This document shows, piece after piece, positions 13,981-23,345 of a stretch of 23,345 nucleotides of DNA. Under the pieces are notes generated by a model that was not told where the DNA came from, made no database searches, and worked only from the letters and a program-made list of their open reading frames with translations. Source of the DNA: an uncultured Prevotellaceae bacterium (GTDB taxonomy: Bacteria; Bacteroidota; Bacteroidia; Bacteroidales; Bacteroidaceae). Position 1 is the stretch's first letter. Every line of letters starts with the position of its first letter. The DNA lies in the NCBI GenBank assembly GCA_946539475.1, contig CAMNHM010000026.1, positions 1 through 23,345 of the forward strand, read 5' to 3'. Both the position numbers and the translations under genes were made by a program.

Positions 13981-15531
13981 TTAAATCAACCCCAAATAGC
14001 GTGCGCAGCTCTCTGCACAGCGCTCTCCGTCGACTCCTGCCGAGACAATTCCTCCTGCATATCCTGCTCCCTCGCCACAAGGGAAGAGGCCTTCCAGGCG
14101 CACGTGTTGCAATGTTTCGGGATGTCGGATGATGCGCACAGGCGACGATGTTCGTGTCTCGACCCCAATCATCACCGCCTCGTTAGTGAGAAAACCATGT
14201 GCTTGACGTCCAAAGGTCCGGAATCCGGCCTGTAGCCGGGATGCGACAGGACGGGGCAACCAAAAATGCAGAGGCGACGACACCAGCCCTGGGGCATACG
14301 ACGAGCGAGGCAGGTCGTAGCTGAGCCTGCCGTTGACAAAGTCTGCCATACGCTGGGCAGGGGCTGTCTGCTTCATGTTCGCCTGTTGCCAGCAGATGCG
14401 CTCCAACTGCTGCTGATAGTGCATCACGCGCAGCACGTCGTCGCCTTCGACGTCCTCAGGGCGTAGTTCCACCACCATACCCGAGTTGCTCCATTGGGTG
14501 CCGCGGTTGGCAGGACTCATACCATTCACCACCACTTGTTCAGGCCCCGTAGCAGCAGGTATGACAAAGCCCCCTGGACACATGCAAAAGCTGTAGACAC
14601 CACGTCCCTCTACCTGTGTGACAAACGAGTATTCGGCCGCAGGAAGCCACTGTCCCCTACCCTCCTTGCTGTGGTATTGTATCTGGTCGATGAGCTGCGC
14701 TGGATGTTCGAGGCGCACACCGACGGCAATACCCTTCGCCTCTATCTCAATATTTTCTTTAGCAAGATATCCGTAAACATCTCTGGCTGAGTGACCTGTA
14801 GCGAGGATAACGGGGCCGAAAAATTCTTTCTCCCCAGCCAGGCATCCCACAACCCTGATGCCTTCCATGAGCAGATGTGTCATCTTCGTCTGGAAATGCA
14901 CCTCGCCGCCACTGTTGATGATGGTATGCCGCATGGCCTCGATCACCTGAGGCAGGCGGTCGGTGCCTATGTGCGGATGAGCATCGGCGAGGATGGATGT
15001 CGACGCCCCATGCTGGCAGAAGACGTTGAGGATCTTCTCAATGCTGCCCCGCTTCTTGCTCCGCGTATAGAGCTTGCCGTCGGAGTAGGCCCCTGCCCCG
15101 CCCTCGCCAAAGCAGTAGTTGCTCTCTTCGTCGACATGCTGCGTGCGAGTGATGAGCGCTAGGTCCTTCTTTCGCTCATGAACGTCCTTGCCTCGCTCCA
15201 CGACGACGGGGCGCAGCCCTAGCTCTATCAGCCTCAGGGCGGCAAAGAGTCCGCCCGGTCCAGCCCCCACGACGACGACCTGCCGGCCCTTGCTCACGTC
15301 GGGATAGTCCGTATGCACATAGCCATCGTCGGCGGGCTGCTCGTTAACGTAGAGCCGCACCTTCAGATTGACGTATATCGTACGCTGCCGGGCATCGATA
15401 GAGCGTTTCAGGATGCGCACGCCTTTCAAGGCACTTAGGGCAAGGCCCTGCTCGCCTGCCACATATTGGCGCAGGCGGTCGGAATCGGCTGCCACCTGGG
15501 GCAGCACGCGAAGCTGTAGTTCTTGAATCAT
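13981..15531 (-). CDS. NAD(P)/FAD-dependent oxidoreductase, COG2509 type
   Basis: A 516-residue flavoprotein of the uncharacterised FAD-dependent dehydrogenase family. Residues 1-~65 form a small N-terminal domain (MIQELQLRVLPQVAADSD ... LKVRLYVNE) typical of this family. The dinucleotide-binding motif VVVVGAGPGGLFAALRLIELG holds GAGPGG at 89-94, followed by VVERGKDVHERKKD. Further family marks are EESNYCFGEGGAGAYSDGKLYTR, DAHPHIGTDRLP, VILATGHSARD and, near the C-terminus, LEGLFPCGEGAGYAGGIVSAGVDG, which closes the FAD site. No substrate is known. It is likely soluble and cytosolic, with no signal peptide. The gene stands alone, divergent from thrA, with a promoter only a few bases ahead of its ATG. 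Length and motifs are complete. Confidence 0.88.
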   Translation of the reverse strand: MIQELQLRVLPQVAADSDRLRQYVAGEQGLALSALKGVRILKRSIDARQRTIYVNLKVRLYVNEQPADDGYVHTDYPDVSKGRQVVVVGAGPGGLFAALRLIELGLRPVVVERGKDVHERKKDLALITRTQHVDEESNYCFGEGGAGAYSDGKLYTRSKKRGSIEKILNVFCQHGASTSILADAHPHIGTDRLPQVIEAMRHTIINSGGEVHFQTKMTHLLMEGIRVVGCLAGEKEFFGPVILATGHSARDVYGYLAKENIEIEAKGIAVGVRLEHPAQLIDQIQYHSKEGRGQWLPAAEYSFVTQVEGRGVYSFCMCPGGFVIPAATGPEQVVVNGMSPANRGTQWSNSGMVVELRPEDVEGDDVLRVMHYQQQLERICWQQANMKQTAPAQRMADFVNGRLSYDLPRSSYAPGLVSSPLHFWLPRPVASRLQAGFRTFGRQAHGFLTNEAVMIGVETRTSSPVRIIRHPETLQHVRLEGLFPCGEGAGYAGGIVSAGVDGERCAESCARYLGLI

Positions 15532-15535
15532 GGTG

Positions 15536-15566
15536 CAAAGGTACTACTTTTTTCCCAATTCACCAA
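15536..15566 (-). promoter_or_regulatory. Promoter of the FAD oxidoreductase gene, probably giving a leaderless mRNA
   Basis: On the minus strand TTG (complement of 15564-15566), a 20-nt spacer and TACCTTTG (complement of 15536-15543) match the Bacteroidetes consensus. Only four bases (CACC) separate the -7 box from the ATG at 15531-15529, so transcription should begin at or within a few bases of the start codon. Confidence 0.75.
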
Positions 15567-15660
15567 GCTCACACATCTCTTATAACACGCATGCACGCGA
15601 GAAACGGCCCATCAGGCAGAATATTTTCGCTGGAAAAGCGGATAATTCATATTTTTTTCC

Positions 15661-15668
15661 TACCTTTG
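15661..15668 (+). promoter_or_regulatory. -7 box of the thrA operon promoter
   Basis: TACCTTTG is a perfect TAnnTTTG match 26 nt ahead of the thrA ATG. I find no convincing TTTG at the -33 place; the spacer is an AT-rich run (ATAATTCATATTTTTTTCC). No leader peptide rich in Thr/Ile codons or attenuator hairpin is visible between promoter and thrA. Confidence 0.65.
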
Positions 15669-15694
15669 CACGCTGAAACTTAAACTGAGAAAGC

Positions 15695-18166
15695 ATGAAG
15701 GTCATGAAATTCGGCGGGACGAGTGTGGGTTCCGTAGAAAGTATACTCAATCTGAAGCGCATCGTAGAGGCTGAGCAGAAGCCCGTCATCGTAGTGGTCA
15801 GCGCCCTTGGAGGCATCACCGACCGCCTGCTGGCAACATCACGCCTGGCACTAAGCGGCAACGAAGACTGGCGACGGGAGTTTGAAGGCATCCGCCAGCG
15901 CCACTTCGACATGATCGAGACGCTCTTCGGCAACGACCAGGAGCGGCGCGAGGCCTTGTCGCTGACCATTGCCTCCTTCTTCCGCGAGCTGGAGTCAATC
16001 TACTATGGCGTATTCCTCATCCACGACCTCAGCCCAAAGACCGAGGCTGCCATCGTCAGCTACGGAGAGCGGCTGAGCTCGCACATCGTGGCTATGCTCA
16101 TCGACGGAGGAATCAGAATGAACGCTCGCGACTTCATCCGCACGGTGAAGAAGCAAGGCAAGCACGTGCTCGACGCCGAACTGACCTACAGCCTCGTCCG
16201 CAAGGCCTTCACACCCATCTGCTCGCCGACAGTCTCCGGCGATACTGCTGCTGCCAGCACGACGGTGGCAGTCGTTCCCGGCTTCATAGCCCGCGACCGC
16301 GACACACTGGAGACTACCAACCTTGGGCGCGGCGGCAGCGACTACACGGCAGCCATCATCGCGGCAGCCATGGAGGCCGAGGTGCTCGAGATATGGACCG
16401 ACGTCGACGGATTCATGACTGCCGACCCGCGTGTCATCAAGACCGCCTATACCATCAACGAGCTCAGCTACGTCGAGGCAATGGAGCTCTGCAACTTCGG
16501 AGCGAAGGTGGTCTATCCCCCGACCATCTATCCTGTCTGCGTGAAGAACATCCCCATCAAGGTGAAGAACACCTTCAACCCCGACCATCCCGGAACGCTC
16601 ATCAAGCAGAAGATCGACGACGACCGCAAGCCCATCAAGGGTATCTCGAGCATCAAGGGCACCACGCTCATCACCGTTACTGGCTTGTCGATGGTGGGCG
16701 TCATCGGTGTCAACCGACGCATCTTCTCCACACTGGCCGAGAACGGCATCTCCGTCTTCATGGTCTCGCAGGCATCGTCAGAGAACTCCACCTCCATCGG
16801 CGTGCGCGACGAGGATGCTGAGCGTGCCGTCGAGGTGCTCAACATCGAGTTTGCCAAGGAGATTGTCACGGGAGCCATGTTCCCCATGCAGGCCGAGAAG
16901 GGCCTGGCCACCATCGCCATCGTCGGCGAGAACATGAAACACACGCCAGGCATCGCCGGTAAGCTCTTCGGCACGCTGGGACGCTCAGGCATCAGCGTCA
17001 TCGCCTGTGCACAGGGTGCCTCCGAGACGAACATCTCGTTCGTCGTCGATGCCAAGTTTCTGCGGAAGTCGCTCAACGTGCTCCACGACTCGTTCTTCCT
17101 CTCCGAATATAAGGTGCTCAACCTCTTCATCTGTGGCATTGGCACGGTGGGCGGCAACCTCATCGAACAGATACGCGCGCAGTACGACACCCTGAAAGAG
17201 ACACGACAGCTGAAGCTCAACGTCGTAGGCATCGCCTCGAGCAAGAAGGCCATCTTCACCCGCGACGGCATCGACCTCTCCACCTACCGCGAGCAGCTGG
17301 CACAGGCTGAGCCGAGCGACATTGCACGCCTGCGCGACGAGGTGGTAGGCATGAACATCTTCAACTCCGTCTTCGTCGACTGCACGGCATCGGCCGAGGT
17401 GTCGGCACTCTATCAGGACTTCCTCGACCACAACATTTCGGTCGTCACCGCCAACAAGATTGCTGCCTCCGGGCCCTACGAAGCCTATGCGCGACTGAAG
17501 AAGACGGCCCTGAAGAAAGGCATCAAGTTCCTCTTCGAGACCAATGTCGGAGCCGGACTGCCCATCATCGGCACCATCAACGACCTGCTGAACTCTGGCG
17601 ACAAGATCCTGCGCATAGAGGCAGTACTCAGCGGTACGCTCAACTTCATCTTCAACACCATTGCCCACGACGTGCCCTTCTCCGAGACCGTGCGCCTGGC
17701 CAAGGAGAAAGGCTACAGCGAGCCCGACCCCCGCATCGACCTCTGCGGAAAGGACGTCATCCGCAAGCTGGTCATCCTGGCCCGAGAGGCTGGCTACCAC
17801 GTGGAGCAGGACGACGTCGAGAAGCATCTCTTCATGCCCGACACGTTCTTCGAAGGCTCCATCGAGGCCTTCTGGCACAACCTGCCATCGCTCGATGCCG
17901 ACTTCGAGCAGCGTCGTCAGCAGCTGGAGAAAGAGCATAAGCGCTGGCGCTTCGTTGCCAAGATGGAAGGCGGGCGCACCAGCGTTTCCCTCGAGGCCGT
18001 CGGCGAGCGCCACCCCTTCTACGGCTTGGAGGGCTCCAACAACATCGTCCTGCTCACCACGGAGCGCTATCGCGAATACCCCATGCTCATCCAGGGCTAT
18101 GGTGCCGGCGCTGGCGTCACGGCAGCAGGCGTCTTCGCAAACATCATGTCGATCGCAAATATCTAG
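15695..18166 (+). CDS. thrA: Bifunctional aspartate kinase / homoserine dehydrogenase
   Basis: An 823-residue fusion that carries out the first and third steps from aspartate to threonine and methionine. The kinase domain (~1-295) begins MKVMKFGGTSVGS with KFGGTS at 5-10, and has TTNLGRGGSDYTAA (GRGGSDYTA at 211-219) and WTDVDGFMTADPR. The ACT regulatory region (~315-465) has GVIGVNRRIFSTLAENGISV and VSQASSENSTS, typical of enzymes inhibited by threonine. The dehydrogenase (~475-823) has the NAD(P) motif FICGIGTVGGN (GIGTVGGN at 481-488), VTANK, and FETNVGAGLPIIGTINDLL. Length matches E. coli ThrA (820). The start follows a TACCTTTG promoter; the stop lies 3 nt before the apgM-like start, so the two genes are co-transcribed. 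Translation of the second may be coupled. Confidence 0.97.
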   Translation: MKVMKFGGTSVGSVESILNLKRIVEAEQKPVIVVVSALGGITDRLLATSRLALSGNEDWRREFEGIRQRHFDMIETLFGNDQERREALSLTIASFFRELESIYYGVFLIHDLSPKTEAAIVSYGERLSSHIVAMLIDGGIRMNARDFIRTVKKQGKHVLDAELTYSLVRKAFTPICSPTVSGDTAAASTTVAVVPGFIARDRDTLETTNLGRGGSDYTAAIIAAAMEAEVLEIWTDVDGFMTADPRVIKTAYTINELSYVEAMELCNFGAKVVYPPTIYPVCVKNIPIKVKNTFNPDHPGTLIKQKIDDDRKPIKGISSIKGTTLITVTGLSMVGVIGVNRRIFSTLAENGISVFMVSQASSENSTSIGVRDEDAERAVEVLNIEFAKEIVTGAMFPMQAEKGLATIAIVGENMKHTPGIAGKLFGTLGRSGISVIACAQGASETNISFVVDAKFLRKSLNVLHDSFFLSEYKVLNLFICGIGTVGGNLIEQIRAQYDTLKETRQLKLNVVGIASSKKAIFTRDGIDLSTYREQLAQAEPSDIARLRDEVVGMNIFNSVFVDCTASAEVSALYQDFLDHNISVVTANKIAASGPYEAYARLKKTALKKGIKFLFETNVGAGLPIIGTINDLLNSGDKILRIEAVLSGTLNFIFNTIAHDVPFSETVRLAKEKGYSEPDPRIDLCGKDVIRKLVILAREAGYHVEQDDVEKHLFMPDTFFEGSIEAFWHNLPSLDADFEQRRQQLEKEHKRWRFVAKMEGGRTSVSLEAVGERHPFYGLEGSNNIVLLTTERYREYPMLIQGYGAGAGVTAAGVFANIMSIANI

Positions 18167-18169
18167 GTC

Positions 18170-21570
<3,401 letters not shown>

Positions 21571-21585
21571 CCGCCACATTCTCTT

Positions 21586-21629
21586 CTGCCCGTCGCTCTG
21601 CCAACACAAAGTGACGGGCAGTTTTTTTT
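21586..21629 (+). terminator. Intrinsic terminator of the esterase gene
   Basis: CTGCCCGTCGC (21586-21596) pairs with GTGACGGGCAG (21611-21621) in an 11-bp stem with one G-U pair, followed at once by T8 (21622-21629). It lies 15 nt behind the TAG stop. On the other strand no T-run follows, so it serves the esterase transcript only. Confidence 0.93.
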
Positions 21630-21677
21630 GTCGCCCTTGCACTTCAAAGGCGGCTCCTTGGTATCAGTCGGCAGCGT

Positions 21678-23345
21678 TCAAAGCTTCACCTGACTGCTCA
21701 GCACACTGACGCCCAGCTCCACGCTGCGACGGCAGGGGGCTGCACTGGCCACGGTGACGGTGTACTCGCCTTTGAGGAGCTTGCGCGTGCCATCTTCCTG
21801 CACAGTCTTCAGTCGCTCGAGAGGAATGTCGAACGTGACATCAAGGCTCTGTCCGGGCTCCAGCTGCACACGGCGGAAAGCCACTAGCTGCTGGAGGGGC
21901 GCACTCACGCCAGCGCCAGGAGCCGACACATATACCTGGGGCGTCTCGGCCACTGCCTTCGTCCCATTGTTCTTCAGAGTGACGGTGACTGAGGCTCCGG
22001 TTTTCTTATCGGCCTTTACCACAAGGTTATCATAGCCTACTCGTCCATAGCTCAAACCAAAGCCGAAGGGGAAGTAGATGTTGTCGGTCATGTACTTGTA
22101 GGTGCGTCCCTGCATGGAGTAGTCCTCGAACGGAGGCAGGCGGTCGCCATCCTCGGGGAAGGTGACGGGCAGACGGCCCGAGAAGTTCGCATCGCCAAAG
22201 AGCAGGTCGCCAAGGGCATAGCCACCTTCCTGCCCAGGATACCAGGCCATGACGACAGCGTCGGCCAGGCGGCACACCTCGCGCACGTCGACAGGACTGC
22301 CCCCCGTCAGCACGACGATGATGCCCTGCTTCTTGCGGGCGCAGATCTCGCGCAGGAAGTCCATCTGGCTCTTGGGAATGCTGATGTTGTCGCGGTCGCC
22401 ACGCTCAGAGTCGATGGCCTCGCCCTCCTCACCCTCGAGGTTGCCGTTGTTGCCCATGACGATGATGGTCTTCTCAGCTCCTGCCGCCTCGTCGACAGCC
22501 CAGTTGATGCGATTGCGCGTGGGGGCGCTCTCCAGCACGCCGGGACGATAGTTGACGGCCGTGCCGTTGCTCACCTTCGAGACGATACCCTGCAGGTAGG
22601 TGCAGTAGCGGTCGCTGATGCCGAAGTAGTTGCCCATCAGCCAGAAGGCGTCGGCAGCGCCGGCCCCTGTGACGAAGAGCGTGTGGATGTTCTTGTCGAT
22701 GGGCAGCACACCGTCGTTCTTCAGCAGCACCATGCTCTCGACGGCTGCCTGACGGGCCAGGTCGATATGCGCCTGCGAGCCGATCTCCTCCTCGCCCACG
22801 TTGTTGTAGGGACAGGCAGCATCGGGCTGCAGGATGCCCAGCTTCAGGCGGGTCATCATCAGCGGCAGCAGTGCACGGTCGATGTCCTCCTCGGTGAGCA
22901 GCTGCTGGTCGAGGGCTTCGCGAAGGGCCCTGAACGACGAGCCGCACTCGACGTTCAGACCGGCCTTGATGGCAATGGCACAGGCCTCGGCTGCCGTTTT
23001 GGCCAGCCGGTGGCCTCCGTGGATGTCGGTCACGGCTCCACAGTCCGACACCACATGCCCGCGGAAGCCCCACTGCCGGCGCAGCACGTCGGTCAGCAGG
23101 AACTTGCTGCCCGAGGCACTCTCGCCGTAGACGCGGTTGTAGGCTCCCATGATGGTCTCCACCCTACCCTCCTTCACCAGCATCTCGAAGGCGGGCAGGT
23201 AGGTCTCCCAGAGGTCGCGCTTCGATGGTTCTACGTTGACGGAATGGCGCGTGGCCTCAGGCCCGGAGTGCACGGCGAAGTGCTTGCCGCAGGCTGCCAC
23301 CTTCAGGTAGACGGGGTCGTCGCCCTGCATGCCGCGCACGAAGGC
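21678..23345 (-). CDS. GH3 beta-xylosidase / beta-glucosidase, N-terminus outside window
   Basis: Partial: the frame runs off the right edge (reading AF before VRGMQGDDP), so about 555 residues of the 3' part are seen and the ~150-200 N-terminal residues are missing. Family GH3 is shown by KHFAVHSGPEATRH, RDLWETYLPAFEMLV, MGAYNRVYGE and GHVVSDCGAVTDI, whose Asp (codon 23043-23045) is the catalytic nucleophile. The second domain starts with AVESMVLLKNDGVLPI and contains NLEGEEGEA, which should supply the acid/base Glu, and PGQEGGYALGDLLFGDANFSGRLPVTF. A C-terminal fibronectin-III-like domain (VTLKNNGTKAVAETPQVYV) ends the protein. The motif set is closest to the Xyl3-type xylosidases of Prevotella and similar bacteria. 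The enzyme would release single sugars from oligosaccharides and fits functionally with the convergent esterase. Substrate is inferred; signal peptide and promoter cannot be seen. Confidence 0.92.
   Translation of the reverse strand, partial: AFVRGMQGDDPVYLKVAACGKHFAVHSGPEATRHSVNVEPSKRDLWETYLPAFEMLVKEGRVETIMGAYNRVYGESASGSKFLLTDVLRRQWGFRGHVVSDCGAVTDIHGGHRLAKTAAEACAIAIKAGLNVECGSSFRALREALDQQLLTEEDIDRALLPLMMTRLKLGILQPDAACPYNNVGEEEIGSQAHIDLARQAAVESMVLLKNDGVLPIDKNIHTLFVTGAGAADAFWLMGNYFGISDRYCTYLQGIVSKVSNGTAVNYRPGVLESAPTRNRINWAVDEAAGAEKTIIVMGNNGNLEGEEGEAIDSERGDRDNISIPKSQMDFLREICARKKQGIIVVLTGGSPVDVREVCRLADAVVMAWYPGQEGGYALGDLLFGDANFSGRLPVTFPEDGDRLPPFEDYSMQGRTYKYMTDNIYFPFGFGLSYGRVGYDNLVVKADKKTGASVTVTLKNNGTKAVAETPQVYVSAPGAGVSAPLQQLVAFRRVQLEPGQSLDVTFDIPLERLKTVQEDGTRKLLKGEYTVTVASAAPCRRSVELGVSVLSSQVKL

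Noticed and set aside
12507..14132. Long open frame on the plus strand opposite valS (541 codons)
   Set aside because: It lies antisense to a clear valS with all synthetase motifs; it is Val/His/Leu-rich as expected from the reverse of GC-rich codons, and shows no recognisable domain.
15669..15694. Threonine attenuator or riboswitch ahead of thrA
   Set aside because: The leader is only about 26 nt, with no short Thr/Ile-rich frame and no competing hairpins.

Overview
The window looks like a chromosomal segment of a GC-rich member of the Bacteroidales, most likely Prevotella or a close relative. The reasons are: an HU-like protein of the Bacteroidetes type with an acidic tail; a dnaN / exonuclease / coaBC / PorD-type (DUF4835) gene string; a DUF3127 protein; a fused ThrA followed by a phosphoglycerate-mutase-like homoserine kinase candidate; a fused SGNH-CE1 carbohydrate esterase; start regions without clear Shine-Dalgarno sites; and several copies of the Bacteroidetes -7 promoter box (TAnnTTTG), mostly as TACCTTTG. 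I see no transposase, integrase, phage, CRISPR, defence or RNA gene. The species cannot be named from the sequence alone.

Layout. (1) Positions 1-410 (+) are the 3' part of an HU-like DNA-binding protein gene. It converges across a five-unit octamer repeat on a FucP-type sugar/H+ symporter gene (458-1648, -). (2) A 174-bp tract of heptamer-built repeats (1656-1829) separates the symporter from a minus-strand operon that reads dnaN, a DnaQ-like exonuclease, coaBC and a PorD-type secreted protein (6029 down to 1838). A well-formed promoter lies in front of dnaN. (3) A DUF3127 OB-fold gene (6192-6614, +) runs divergently from dnaN. Its C-terminal tip matches that of SSB proteins, and it ends at a strong bidirectional terminator. 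(4) A second minus-strand series reads valS, an AspT/YidE-type transporter, a lamin-tail/OadG fusion, a biotin carrier and the OadB sodium pump (13886 down to 6703). Together these suggest the membrane part of a Na+-pumping acyl-CoA decarboxylase (probably methylmalonyl-CoA to propionyl-CoA), sitting next to a possible C4-dicarboxylate exporter. (5) A COG2509-type FAD protein (13981-15531, -) has a promoter so close to its ATG that its mRNA may be leaderless. (6) Divergent from it are thrA and an apgM-like gene (15695-19402, +), two steps of threonine synthesis; thrC does not follow. (7) Last come a secreted acetyl/feruloyl-type double esterase (19540-21570, +) and, convergent across a terminator, a GH3 beta-xylosidase/beta-glucosidase cut by the window end (21678-23345, -). 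These suggest breakdown of decorated plant xylan.

Most genes are conserved housekeeping or catabolic genes. The features I consider most worth a second look are the short-period repeats (7-, 8- and 9-bp units) between or inside genes, the lamin-tail/OadG fusion with its transporter neighbour, and the SSB-like tail on the DUF3127 protein. No stretch longer than 300 bases lacks a gene. The longest gene-free stretches are 1649-1837 (repeats), 6030-6191 (divergent promoters), 15532-15694 (divergent promoters) and 19403-19539 (promoter and small hairpin).
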